Assembly (NCBI GenBank): GCA_012934845.2
Contig: WNNJ02003366.1
Span: forward strand, 22,340 to 86,339
Length of the DNA stretch: 64,000 nt
Direction of reading: 5' to 3'
Origin: Pomphorhynchus laevis
Lineage: Eukaryota > Acanthocephala > Palaeacanthocephala > Echinorhynchida > Pomphorhynchidae
A program made the position numbers and the translations under genes. Below the pieces are notes generated by a model, which was given only the letters and a program-made list of their open reading frames with translations, was not told where the DNA came from and searched no databases. Shown piece by piece: positions 11,079-22,682 of this stretch; positions within the stretch are counted from its first letter, which is position 1, and every line of letters begins with the position of its first letter.

Positions 11079-14069
11079 TCACAAATACGGAAAAGCAGCT
11101 TTCCCCATGGCATTCTCCATCCGTAATTTCTTTTTGAATTCGTTGATATTGCTACTGCACACTGTTGACTCTCCAAGCCTATTCCACAGAGATACAACTC
11201 GCCGATCAAATTGAACAGCTCATGATTTTCTTATCCTTTCACGTCGCAGGGTTAAACCATGGCCTCGGAGGATATTGGATGAGCGCAAATGAAGACAATC
11301 TCGAAGTGGATGATCCAAATCATTAAGAATTTGCCATACCATACTCATATCGATGTACCGGCGGGTCCACGTAACAGTCTCAAGTCTAAGTGCTTTTAAT
11401 CGATCAGGGTACGACAAAAATTTCAGTTGCGGTGCTAGCTTGGTAGCTCTATGAAGTACCCTCTCTGAACTAATATGTTCTTTTGAATTTTGGGGATACA
11501 CACACGGCGCAGCATATAGAAGACGGCTCAACACATGAGCAAAGATTAGCGGACGTAGGGCAAATTGATTGAGTGCAATGAAAGTGCGTCTAAGTTGACC
11601 GATTATCCCCAACGCATTTGAACAAGCATGTTCAGTATGTGTGACGGTACTCAAATCACTGTTTATCCACACTCCCAAGTCCTTATATTTGTTCACTCGT
11701 TCTATATCACTGCTTTGAAAGCTATAATTAACTAAAGATTGAGCATTTCCGCCACGAACACGTAAATGTTTGCATTTTGATATATTTACAATCAACCTAT
11801 TGAGCAGAGCCCAATTTTCGACTTCATCGATATCCCGTTGCAGTTTAAGTATATCATTGGGTGAACGAATTGTCCGCCAGATTTTCAAATCGTCTGCATA
11901 TAAAAGCATCCGAGAATCAATAAATTCCGGGATATCGTTGATGTAGACACTAAATAACAATGGACCCAATACTGAACCTTGAGGCACCCCTATATTACAT
12001 GGCCGCGAAGAAGAGTAAAAATTATCTACATGCACACAATAACTACGATTGCTTAAAAACGATTCAATCCATCTAACAAGCAAAAATGGAATGCCACTTT
12101 TCTCTAGTTTATTTAGGAGGAGTCTATGGTCTACTCTGTCAAATGCCTTAGAGAAATCGAAGAATATGATGTCAGTAGCAATTGATACGGCTTTATTAGC
12201 TGACCAATCAAGATGGGCAGCGAGTAGATTAGTAACTGTCGAATAACCCTTACGGAAACCATGTTGCTGAGAAGCTATTACATTATTCTCACTATAAAAC
12301 TTGACCATATAACCATGTATAATTCGCTCTAACATTCTACAACATAAGCAAGTAATACTTACTGGTCTATAATTGTCTACTGAAGATCTATCACCCTTTT
12401 TGAAGATGGGGTGAATGATCGATTGTTTCCACTCTTTTGGCAGATTCGTATCAATAATAGATTGTCGAAATATGTTACAAAGTGGTGTATATATTGAGTC
12501 TGCTATTCGACGAAGATATATCGAAGGTAACAAATCAGCACCTTTGGAGTTTGTCTCTTTAAGACGATGCAGTTCAGCTAAAACTTTCTCAGGAGTTATC
12601 AAATTAGCTATGTCTAAACTAGGATATGAAACACTAGCACCTCTTATCGTCTCACTGTTCTGGATAGGTTCAGAATACTCGTTTGTAGTCTCTTTGTACA
12701 AGTAAAAATGCCTTGAGAACATCTCAGCAAGGTCGTCTTCAATAACGCTATTAAAATATTGGCCAATTGTTTTATTAGCGTTCCTACTACTATTCACATA
12801 TAGAAAGAGAGCTTTGGGATCATGTCTACAACTATGAGCTAGACCATTTTCAAATAAATAGCGCTTATGTCGCTTTAAAGAATTGAAGAAATTTCTCGCC
12901 TGCTTATAAACACCATATTCACAAAACCCACCCTTAAAGCATTTGAAACTGAAGTCACGAGCCTTCATCGCAGTAGCCAGCTCAGTATCAAACCAACGAG
13001 CGCTTTTCCGACTAGTCTTAGACTTCAAAGGTGAGAATTTTACCATTAGAGAATAAAGCGTCACGCGAAAATGATCCCAGGCCTCGTCAACTCCGACAAC
13101 AGCCGGATCAGGCCAACTTACTCTATGCAGCTTTGATGTAATAACATCATAGTTCGCCCGAAAAACATTAATCTGACGTTTGTACCGAGTATGATGAAAC
13201 ACCCTCATTTGTATATTTAGCAAAACTTTAACTACACAGTGATCAGACAAACCAACAGAAGAATCATATTGGATACTACTGATTAATTGACTGTTTGTCG
13301 ATAGGCAAAGATCAAGAAGGGAAGAACTACAACTTGAAAAGCGAGTATGTACATCAACAAATTGAGCAAGGCCACAATAAGCAAAACACTCCATAAGGTC
13401 ACAAGATTCACTATCACAAGTAGGAAGAACCGTATTCGAAGTCCATTCAACATCTGGCATATTCAGATCCCCAATTATCACAGTATCACAATCTCCTCGC
13501 GTATACAACTCTATCTCTTCAATGAGTTTCTTAGATATTGCCTTAGGAGCACGATACACAAGACCCAGTATGATGGGTGAGCTGTTATCAAACTTCACCT
13601 GACACCACAAACTCTCAACTCTATCAATAGACGACTTACTCAAAACGCGCACCTTAACTTCGTCTCTCATAAAGAGAGCTACGCCACCACCCCTACCCCC
13701 TATCCGATCACTACGGAACAAAGAATAGCCTGGGATGGATACCTCAGCATCGGATACATCACAATTAAGCCAAGATTCTGTAATACCAACTATAATTGGA
13801 TTAACAGACTTGATCCTAAACTTTAGCTCATCGACTTTCTGTAACAAGCTCCGAACATTACAATAAAATATACTATGACTTTTATTCACACCAGTGCGAG
13901 TAATAATATCATCTCTAGCAATCTGACACACTTCAGATCCCAAATCAGCTAGGCACTTATATGCTGTAAGACCTTGCCAAAACCCTCCACATTCATGAGA
14001 GGTGATACATCTAATGGGGACCAACTGATTCGAATGCGTCGCCTCACTACTTGAAAATTTTGCACACAT
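11079..14069 (-). pseudogene. LINE-A ORF2: APE endonuclease and reverse transcriptase, one nonsense codon
   Basis: A CR1-like LINE polyprotein that would nick the target and copy its own RNA. The open frame 14069-11220 has 949 codons. The endonuclease comes first: FYCNVRSLLQK, GITESWLN, VIIGDLNMPDVEW (GDLN metal site) and SDHC. RT follows: HPIFKKGD, NYRPVSITCLC, FFDFSKAFDRVDHRLL, GVPQGSVLGPLLFS, LLYADDLKIW. The CR1-type tail includes RGHGLTLRRER. A TGA at 11220-11222 interrupts it. In the same frame the expected end continues (RRVVSLWNRLGES, matching NSWNRLPSSA of LINE-C) to a stop at 11079-11081. This is the only break I found, so the copy is young. The start overlaps ORF1 by 121 nt. Most plus-strand open frames here are shadows. 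Confidence 0.85.
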
Positions 14070-15109
14070 AGATTGCTCTCACCAAGTGCAACACGAGATG
14101 CAAGTTCTTTCTTAGCTTGAGACAATTTCTCCCTTTGAAGAGCGTCAAGATCTTTAAAGAGACTAACGTGGGATCCTTTTAAACGATATGAATTCCGAAG
14201 AATTAACTCAGCATGTGACTGCTCTCTAAATACGGCCTTGAGTAAACGCGGCCTATTACTAAGTGTATCACGCTTACCCAGTCGAAATAATGCAACGAGT
14301 TTAACACGTTTGACAATATCCACATTGCAAGAACCAAGTACCTGCGTCAATATAAATCTCACACTCTGGACGTCCTCGTTAAGACGTACTTGTGCGTTCT
14401 CAAATAAAGATTCTCTTACATTGGCCAGAATAACAGATCTACATCGATCAGCGGTGTGTTTCCTATTATTACCAATTTGCAATTCGAGACTGTCACGTGA
14501 CACTGCGGATAGTGTATGTTGACTTATCGTTGACGCTTGTTCCTTCTTTTTGACAGTCCCATTATCAGACATATGACCATGATTCAAAACCTGACAATAT
14601 GTATTTTCATCATTAGTAACATCAGGTAAATGCACTGGAACATCCATGGCTACAGTCTCACCCTCTACAGTTAAATCTATATTCATTGGATTATTTGCAA
14701 GACTAGAGGAGGGATATATAAAGTTAAGACTTGAGGAGGGATATATAGAGTTAGAATAGCTTCCATCACTATGACTGGAATTTTCAACATTCTTAGTAGA
14801 TTTGGAAATAAGAACTTCCTTACTTTGACCGGCACTTATGCTTTTTGGAATTGGTGGAGCTGATATGGGTCCAAGAGAATTACAACTCGACTGACCGACA
14901 ACCAAGGGGGTAGATTCCGTCTTCAAATCATTTATCAAAGATGCGCAGCAGTACCCGCAGTAGAAAGATGCATTAGACAGAGCTATTTTCTTTTCCCCGG
15001 GAACTGAAACACTTGTCCACACATGACAATCTTCACTTGAACACCTAACCTGATAATCCACGAACTTGGCAGCATCACCTCGCTTTGTAGTCTTCCTCTG
15101 TTTGAGCAT
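13949..15109 (-). CDS. LINE-A ORF1: zinc-finger nucleic-acid-binding protein
   Basis: An intact 386-aa frame, the ORF1 of the CR1-like LINE-A. An N-terminal Cys-rich finger (CSSEDCHVWTSV, then FYCGYC, about residues 23-55) is followed by a long low-complexity Ser/Asn-rich linker (about 75-190). The basic C-terminal domain (VKRVKLVALFRLGKR, RPRLLKAVF, DALQREKLSQAKKEL, NLCVQNFQV) resembles the RRM-like RNA-binding part of LINE ORF1 proteins. It probably coats the element RNA. The last 121 nt overlap the start of ORF2 in another frame, which suggests reinitiation or frameshifted translation of ORF2. LINE-B has the same overlap of smaller size. Confidence 0.8.
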   Translation of the reverse strand: MLKQRKTTKRGDAAKFVDYQVRCSSEDCHVWTSVSVPGEKKIALSNASFYCGYCCASLINDLKTESTPLVVGQSSCNSLGPISAPPIPKSISAGQSKEVLISKSTKNVENSSHSDGSYSNSIYPSSSLNFIYPSSSLANNPMNIDLTVEGETVAMDVPVHLPDVTNDENTYCQVLNHGHMSDNGTVKKKEQASTISQHTLSAVSRDSLELQIGNNRKHTADRCRSVILANVRESLFENAQVRLNEDVQSVRFILTQVLGSCNVDIVKRVKLVALFRLGKRDTLSNRPRLLKAVFREQSHAELILRNSYRLKGSHVSLFKDLDALQREKLSQAKKELASRVALGESNLCVQNFQVVRRRIRISWSPLDVSPLMNVEGFGKVLQHISA

Positions 15110-15310
15110 TATATGTATGTATATTCAGACTTTATCAGAGTAAAGTCTCTTGTGTAGATTTCAATAAAGATTGTGTAGGTTCTTCTGGTATAGGTTTTTA
15201 GGTTTAGGTTCTTCCAATTTAGGTTCTTTGTAAGTAGTTAATATGTATAACAAGATAGTTTAAACTCCTAATTAATACAGATTTTTCCGCGAGCGTAGCG
15301 ATCTGAACTG
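15110..15310 (-). promoter_or_regulatory. Probable LINE-A 5' UTR with GAACCTAAA-like repeats
   Basis: Upstream of LINE-A ORF1 (minus strand) there are several short imperfect repeats of the kind AGAACCTAAA, at about 15175-15240, ending near a GC-richer stretch at 15285-15310. By position this is the 5' UTR with the internal promoter that LINEs need. The exact 5' end is not visible. Confidence 0.4.
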
Positions 15311-15785
15311 TAATTGTAAGATTTATAATAACCAAGACTTATGTTAAGGAAATCAATTGAATTGCATTAATGAACGGGGAAAACGTTTTCATTGATGCTA
15401 ATTACGAATCTATTGAACTCAATTGTTTATATGTATACGAATCATTGTATGTTTATAAGAAACCAAAATTTTTTTAGGTATGATATCCTATCATCATTTT
15501 TAACTTATTATTTCCAACTTACAACAAATCAACGTATACAAAAAAATTGGCATCATTACTTTATTATCTTGAATAAAAATAAATTTATTTTTAACAATTT
15601 TAAAAATTTTAAACGCTGGTTTTATTTCTTCAATAATGAGAAAACTGAAATTATAATGTGTTTGAACGATTTTCAGATGGTTTGGAATCTTCACACATTG
15701 ATCAGCGGACCACTACGTGACGACAACGCATGTGTTGAATGGCTCGAAACGCTTGGTAACAAAACTTAATAAATTTTTAAAAAAG
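15311..15785. other. AT-rich spacer, possible faint transposase relic
   Basis: An open frame runs at 15392-15769 on plus, but its first 80 codons are simple AT-rich sequence. Its end (SGPLRDDNACVEWLETLG) faintly resembles the N-terminal region of ISXO2/Merlin-type transposases. I do not regard this as established. Confidence 0.25.
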
Positions 15786-16510
15786 TTTGAGATCTAAAGT
15801 AAATACAATAAATAACATACAATCCAAAGTAAATACATAAATACAACGACAACCAAACGACAACCTTCGACGACAACCATCGACAACCATCCGCTTGACA
15901 ATTATCGACAACCATCGACAACCATCGACGACATCAGCTCGCTACTACTAACGCGAACTACTTACAATTAACTACTTACAATTATTTAAAAATCGTAAAC
16001 TATTGCAACCTACAGTTAATGGGAGCCAAGAAGAAAAATCTACCAAAAGCCAAGCGAGCAATCTCTGTTGATACCGATAAAACCGGCAAGCTCGAGAACA
16101 TACAAGTGGAATGCTCCGCTAGCGGCTGTCAAATCTGGACATCAGTAACGCATAATTGTGCTTTGGGTCAGGAAACTTGTGGCGGGCCACCGTTCTACTG
16201 CGGATTCTGTGCGGCGAAACAAATCAACTTGATAATAAAACGATTAGAGCAATTGGAAATGGCATCGCAGCATGATCGAATTTCTCAAATTTCTGACAAA
16301 TCTACTGAGACAGTGAAGTAGCCGCAAACTGTATCGCAGCAAGATGGATTTTGTCAAGTTTATGATAAATCTACCAAGACAGTGACGGAGCCGCAAATTG
16401 TTACAACTAATGTATATTCACTCCCCGACACCCCACGTCCTTCCCGTCTCGTCCCTCAATACCTTGCATCCATCAATCAAAATCACCTCCACCAACCTCC
16501 ACTATCCTTC
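15786..16510 (+). mobile_element. 5' part of a diverged LINE-B relative (leader, ORF1 start)
   Basis: The leader at 15786-15825 matches, in reverse complement, the leader of LINE-B copy 2 at 54967-55004. It is followed by a short degenerate array of CGACAACCATCGA-like repeats (15846-15935), the same unit as the 13-bp array of copy 2. ORF1 starts at 16019: 100 aa, MGAKKKNLPK, finger CSASGCQIWTSV, then FYCGFCAAKQINLI. This protein clearly differs from the other LINE-B ORF1 (MGGRKKTTK), so it marks a subfamily. Its frame ends at 16321; nucleotides 16425-16510 resemble the middle of LINE-B ORF1 (compare 17105-17205). A 16-bp tandem array then begins. Confidence 0.75.
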
Positions 16511-16520
16511 CACTCATAAT

Positions 16521-16781
16521 CCATTTCCAGAACAATCCATTTCCAGATCAATCCATTTCCAGATCAATCCAGTTCCAGGTCAATCCAGTTCCAGATCAAT
16601 CCAGTTCCAGATCAATCCAGTTTCAGATCAATCCAGTTTCAGATCAATCCAGTTCCAGATCAACCCAGTTCCAGATCAATTCATTTCCAGATCAATCCAT
16701 TTCCAGATCAATCCATTTCCAGATCAATCCAGTTCCGGATCAATCCAGTTCCAGATCAATCCAGTACCAGATCAATCAAGT
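16521..16781 (+). repeat. 16-bp tandem array, about 16 units, upstream of LINE-B ORF1
   Basis: A tandem repeat with unit CCAGTTCCAGATCAAT (variants start CCATTT, or have GGTC or GGATC) fills 261 bp. It ends 35 bp before the LINE-B ORF1 start at 16816, where copy 2 has its 13-bp array. As 16 is not a multiple of three, the open frame across it (16398-16841) is a by-product with a 16-residue period. It may act as a repeated promoter unit, by analogy with L1 monomers; that role is an inference. Confidence 0.85.
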
Positions 16782-16815
16782 TCTGTTCGCCACTCTTGCA
16801 GCATTTTTAGAGTTA

Positions 16816-19800
16816 ATGGGAGGACGCAAGAAAACAACTAAGACCGACACCAACTATGGACAACTGCAAGTACAGTGCTCGATACACGACTGCAGCGTCT
16901 GGACAACAATCACCTGCGACAAGAATAAGGCTAAAGAAGACTTCGTATGTGGTTTTTGTGCCAACAAACTAATATGCAACATTTCCAATAAGCACATATC
17001 AACATCCAACACGTCAACTCAAACTACCTCCGTCGTTTCTAATGTCCTTTCTCCACCCACCGACCCTGCCACCATATACACTTCCCATTCCATGTCATCT
17101 TCACTCCCCGACACCCCCGTCCCGTACTTCCCGTCTCGTTTCTCAATAACTTGCATCCATCAACCAAAATCACTTCCACCAACCTCCACTATCCTTCCAC
17201 TCATAACCTTTCGTCACATCGCTTGCCACCCTCTTTATTATCATTATCCTCTATGTCTCCCGTCGTCAAACCAAATCCCACCAAATCATCAACTGCCAGC
17301 TCTTCTATCGTGATCTCACCTACTCACGTCAGTCGTCCTCCTTTACGGAAGCGCTTTGCTTCTCGCGATCGTTGCGTCATTGTCACTAATATCACGCTTT
17401 CTAACTCCTTATCTCAACAAGCACGTCTAGACCACGATGTTTCCGCCTTTAGATCCATCCTCTCGTCTATTGTCTATGCGGATAAACCATCCTTTTTCAA
17501 GGACATTTCTCTTGTCACATTCATCCGCTAAACAAATCTTCTCAATCTAATCCTTCCCAGCCCCTCTCCTAAAAATCGTTTTCAAGCATCGCTCTCACGC
17601 GTCTTCTGTCCTCTCTTAACGATTCAAACTCATGTCATCTTCAAGCACTCGAATTTTTCCCGATCGCCCCCTTCTGAAATCGCTCAAATCTCTTCAGCCC
17701 GCATCGAAAAACGCCGTCGCGAGGAAAACGGCGAAACATCACTCTCCATCCGAAATATAGACGGAAATTTTCAAGTTGTCCACACCCGTCCAAAAATTCG
17801 ATGGCGCTCCATCTCTCCTATGTGTCTTCTCCACTAGACTCTTTCGCCACAACACACGGTTTCCGCCTCGGTCTCCTCAACACTAGATCTATTCTCAATA
17901 AATCCGATCTTATCCTCAACGTATTCACCAAGCAATCCATCGATCTCTTCTGCCTCACCGAATCCTGGCACTCAGATTCCGACGACCTTTCCATTCGCCG
18001 TCTGCTCTCTGCCGGTTGCTCCCTAGTCGAATCCGCCCGCCCCCTCAGCTCATGCCCTTCTAAATCCTCTAATCATGGCGGCATCGTCACATTCGCGCGT
18101 CACCCAGCGTCTCTTCGCAAAATCAATCCCCCTTTCAGTCCTTGCTCTTTTGAATTGCTCACTTGTCGTTATTCTAACCCGATCAATCTAGATCTCGCCA
18201 TTGTATACCGTCCTGGTTCATCAGCTCCTACAGCCTTATTTTTTACCGAACTCGCTGACCTCCTTTCTCATTGTTCTTTGTCCTCAATCCCTTCACTCGT
18301 TCTAGGCGACTTCAATATCCACCTAAACGCCCCTCTTCCACAGATTCCATCCGCTTCATCAACATTCTATCCAACTACAATTACAAACTAATCTCCACTG
18401 CCCCACACATATACTTGGCGGGGCACTCGACATCATCGCTGTCCCCGATCATTTTGCTGCCCACACCTCACTGTCCATCTCTAATCCTGGTCTATCCGAT
18501 CACTTTCTTATCACCCTTGATCTCACTCGCAACCACACCCCTCCTCACACACTTACAATCCTACGTCGCCCTTGGAGAAATCTTGACCTCTCCCTTCTCC
18601 GCTCTGCCTTACTCAAATCGTCTCTATCATTACCCACAATAACATATTCATCTCCTCACGATCTCGCCTTTCTTTTCGACTCTGAACTCACATCCACTCT
18701 CGATATTCTCTTGCCCTTCAAGTCTCACCCACACCGTCGCTTGCACCGTACCCCATGGTTTGACTTCCAATGCCTACTCCCAAAGCGTCGACTCCGCCAT
18801 GCTTTTCGAGACTATCACCGCTCTCTCAGACGCGATTTCCGCTCGATCACTCCGTCTTTCCGTGATTCCTATCTTGTTCTTCGCCGGTCTCATCTCCACC
18901 TACTACGTACCAAATGCAACTCCTTCTGGCAGCATAAAATCATTACTTCATTCAGCTCTAAGACTCTCTGGCATACTTTTGACTCAATCCTGGCTCGTTC
19001 CTCTACGCCTTGCAACATCAATGCTAATGATTATTCGTCATTTCTCCAGACTAAAGTATCCACGCTGCTCTCTCACACCCCGGTCTCCATCCTATCCCAC
19101 TCTGCCCAGTCTACTCTCATCCTTCCGGAACTCTTTCATCTTCTCCCTGTATCACCTACAGAAGTATCATCTGTCCTCATGTCCTTGCCCAACAAAACCT
19201 CACCTGCCGATCCCCTGCCTACTCACATATTAAAATCTATATGCTCATCGATATCCCCATTTCTCACAACCTTGTTTAACTCGTCTATCCGCAGTCGTAT
19301 CTTCCCTTCACACTGGAAATCCGCAATCGTTCGTCCCCTCCTTAAGAAACAATCGCTCGACCCCTCCCTTCCTTCTAGCTATCGCCCCATTTCACTACTC
19401 CCTACTCTTTCAAAGCTCTTAGAACGCCTCATCTTAATACAAATCAACGCTTATCTCTCATCATCCAATCTGTACCCTCCTTTCCAATCCGCTTTCCGCT
19501 CTAATCACTCGACAGAAATCGCATGCATAAAAGTGTACAACGACTTACTCATTTCTCGAGACAAGGCTCTATATAGTGTTCTCATCTCCCTCGACCTCTC
19601 CTCCGCATTCGACATTGTCGACCACTCCGTCCTCCTTTCTCGCCTTCGTTATGATTAAGGCTTTTCTTCCTCCTCCGTAGCTTGGTTCGCCTCATATCTA
19701 TCCGACCGTTCCTTTCGCGTCTGTTATAATTCATCATCCTCCCCTCCCATCCCTATTTTTTGCGGGGTTCCACAAGGTTCAGTCCTAGGTCCCCTGCTTT

Positions 19801-20780
19801 TCTCTCTTTTGCTTGGCGATCTCTCTCCATTTATCAAACCTTACTCCTTTAACGTCATGCAATACGCCGATGACATTCTAATCTATGCTCATGCACCCGC
19901 ACATCGCATACACGATATCGGCATTTCTGCCTCCAACTGTCTTTCTTCTATCTACAAACGTCTCTCCAATCTCCATCTCGTTCTAAACGCCGAAAAGTCC
20001 AAAATAATGTGGATCCTTCCCCGTAAACCAAACATATCTCCTCCCATTGTATCTTTTGCCTCATCGATCATCCCTATAGTCCACAATCTCACTTTCTTAG
20101 GCTTTCATTTCGATGATCACCTTTCCCTTAAACCCTTCGTCCGTGACAAGGTCCGCTCGTCTAACTTAATTCTTCGTGACATCCGCCGTATCCGCCCCCT
20201 TATCGACTTCCGTTCTTGTATGTCTCTTCTTTCATCGCTTCTTTTCCCTAAAATCGATTACTGCCTTAGCCTTTTGCCAATTCTCCAAAATCCATCATCC
20301 TACCCCTACAACGAATAATCAACACCGCCGTTCGAGTGCTCTTTCGTCTCCGTTGCTTCGACCACACATCCACATATCTTGCCCAACTCTCCTGGCCCAC
20401 CATCCACATCCGCATCAAACTCCGCCTTCTTCTCGTTACTTTTCGTCTCATCGCTGTCGGCTCCCCATCGTTCATCAACCTTCCTTTCTTAGACGATACT
20501 CGCCCCACCTCGCTATCGCTTCGTTCCTGTCATACCCTTTTACTCCACGTTCCTAATTACTCCAACAACTACGGTCTCCGATCATTCCTCGTCGCCGCCT
20601 CACTCGCCTGGAATCAACTTCCTCTCGACGTCCGCCGCGCTTCCTCCTTTATCACATTCAAACACCTCCTCCGTTCACACCTTCTCGACACCTGATTCAC
20701 AGTCTTGTTTTGTTGTGGTCATGTAAGCGTGCGCTGGCACGCATTTGCCACTTTAAAATAAATCGTTTTTTTAAAGCGAT
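16816..20780 (+). mobile_element. LINE-B copy 1 (CR1-like), degraded ORFs
   Basis: ORF1 starts at 16816 (MGGRKKTTK, finger CSIHDCSVWTTI, FVCGFCANKL) and is broken after about 165 codons. The ORF2 frame opens at 17801 (MALHLSYVSSP) with endonuclease motifs (LLNTRSILNKSD, CLTESWHSDSDD, SLVLGDFNIHLN). RT motifs follow: [54 protein letters not shown]. Compared with copy 2 there are at least two frameshifts in ORF2 and a TAA at about 19656 where copy 2 has TAC. The frame ends in AWNQLPLDVRR and a stop near 20695. The tail holds a 16-nt hairpin at 20727-20742. The segment from about 20456 is then repeated in tandem. Confidence 0.85.
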
Positions 20781-22105
20781 TTTTAGAGATTGCCTAAAGA
20801 TCGTACTTGCAGCCGCCATAACAGGCTAATGAAAAAATATAAAGACAATCACTTGGCCCGATTTAGGCTTGATTAACATACATGATCTCATGACTTGGTA
20901 GATGGGGATCTCATGTCGGATCCCCATCGTTTATCAACCCTTTCTCATAAGACACTCACCCCACCTCGCTATCGCTTCGTTCCTGTCATACCCTCTTACT
21001 CCACGTTCCCAATTACTCCATCAACTACGGTCTCCGATCATTCCTCGTCGCCGCCTCACTCGCCTGGAATCAACTTCCTCTCGACGTCCGCCGCGCTCCC
21101 TCCTTTATCACATTCAAACACCTCCTCCGTTCACACCTTCTCGACACCTGATTCACAGTCTTGTTTTGTTGTGGTCATGTAAGCGTGCGCTGGCACGCAT
21201 TTGCCACTTTAAAATAAATCGTTTTTTTAAAGCGATTTTTAGAGATTGCCTAAAGATCGTACTTGCAGCCGCCATAACAGGCTAATGAAAAAATATAAAG
21301 ACAATCACTTGGCCCGATTTAGGCTTGATTAACATACATGATCTCATGACTTGGTAGATGGGGATCTCATGTCGGATCCCCATCGTTTATCAACCCTTTC
21401 TCATAAGACACTCACCCCACCTCGCTATCGCTTCGTTCCTGTCATACCCTCTTACTCCACGTTCCCAATTACTCCATCAACTACGGTCTCCGATCATTCC
21501 TCGTCGCCGCCTCACTCGCCTGGAATCAACTTCCTCTCGACGTCCGCCGCGCTCCCTCCTTTATCACATTCAAACACCTCCTCCGTTCACACCTTCTCGA
21601 CACCTGATTCACAGTCTTGTTTTGTTGTGGTCATGTAAGCGTGCGCTGGCACGCATTTGCCACTTTAAAATAAATCGTTTTTTTAAAGCGATTTTTAGAG
21701 ATTGCCTAAAGATCGTACTTGCAGCCGCCATAACAGGCTAATGAAAAAATATAAAGACAATCACTTGGCCCGATTTAGGCTTGATTAACATACATGATCT
21801 CATGACTTGGTAGATCGGGATCTCATGACGGATCCCCATCGTTTATCAACCCTTTCTCATAAGACACTCGCCCCACCTTTATATCGATGCGTTCCCGTCA
21901 TTGCATCTTACTCCACGTTCCCAATTACTCCAACAACTACGGTCTCCGATCCTTACTCGTCGCCGCCCAACTCGCCTGAAATCAGCTCCCTCTTGACGTC
22001 CGCAGTGCTCCCTACTTTATCACATGCAAATACCTTCTCCTTTCCCACCTTCTTCAAACATCACTTAGATTTTTTGGTCATGTAAACGTGCGTCGGGACA
22101 CATTT
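20456..22105 (+). repeat. Tandem array (456-bp period) built from the LINE-B 3' end
   Basis: Four units: about 20456-20914 (the end of LINE-B itself), 20915-21370, 21371-21826, and a diverged last unit 21827 to about 22105. Each unit contains the last ~240 bp of the RT frame, the LINE-B tail with its hairpin, and about 130 bp of non-LINE flank. Units two and three appear identical. Unit four differs at many sites and has lost the hairpin symmetry. The junction contains a 9-bp inverted repeat, GATGGGGAT and ATCCCCATC, ten bases apart. Open frames of 95 and 127 codons in each unit are fragments of the LINE reading frame, not genes. Confidence 0.92.
20727..20742 (+). other. LINE-B tail hairpin
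   Basis: GCGTGC, loop GCTG, GCACGC: a perfect 6-bp GC stem about 30 bases after the ORF2 stop. The same hairpin is found in the tails at 41582-41597, 44937-44952 and 50526-50541 and in tandem units two and three. It is the most conserved part of the tail and may be the RNA structure that the RT recognises, as for other 3'-structured LINEs. Confidence 0.7.
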
Positions 22106-22682
22106 TGCTAAGTAAAATTAAATTTTTTAAATACGAAGATCATAAGGTAAAGTTTTCGCATAATCATAAATTGGTCAATCTATCAGTAAAATGTTATCTT
22201 CAATATTTAAGCATTTTTTCGAAATTATTCGAAAAAATGCTTAATCATTCGAAATACAAATCATTCGAAATTAATCTAATAAAACTACTTGTTTCATTTA
22301 GAAAAATACCTGTTTTCTGGTATACTGAATGCGTATGTCAAATCGTCAAGTCCAAAATAGTAAAGGGCGGATCTATTTTAAAATAATTGTATAGAAGGCA
22401 CTAAAAGTTTTAAATATATCGTGTATATAGCCTTGATATAAAAATACTGTACCATACTATGTTATGAACATATCCGTATGAATAGAATGACTGATATAAG
22501 TAGTAATATCAGTCCTAGCCATGTTTTCACCTTTCCTAGATGTAATGCCAGACCATACACCAGGAGATTTTTTGAACATTTTAGGGAAAATATTTTCATA
22601 TTTTCTCCTATTTAAGAATCTGAAAATGAAATATACTGCTTACATTTTTTCTCTCTAATCTTTCAATAAAAACCAAAAATTA
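22106..22682. other. AT-rich spacer with one perfect hairpin
   Basis: No gene seen. A perfect 16-bp inverted repeat lies at 22208-22223 and 22228-22243 with a 4-base loop. Confidence 0.5.

Noticed and set aside
12049-14522. Plus-strand open frames at 12049-12246, 12415-12705, 13347-13580 and 14238-14522
   Set aside because: They are antisense shadows of LINE-A ORF1 and ORF2.
16398-16841. 147-codon frame with 16-residue repeats as a repeat protein
   Set aside because: It translates the 16-bp tandem array; period and lack of a continuing domain show that it is not a gene.
20895-21741. Duplicated small genes of 95 and 127 codons
   Set aside because: They repeat with the 456-bp array and correspond to out-of-frame pieces of the LINE-B RT end; their starts are not ATG in context of any gene.
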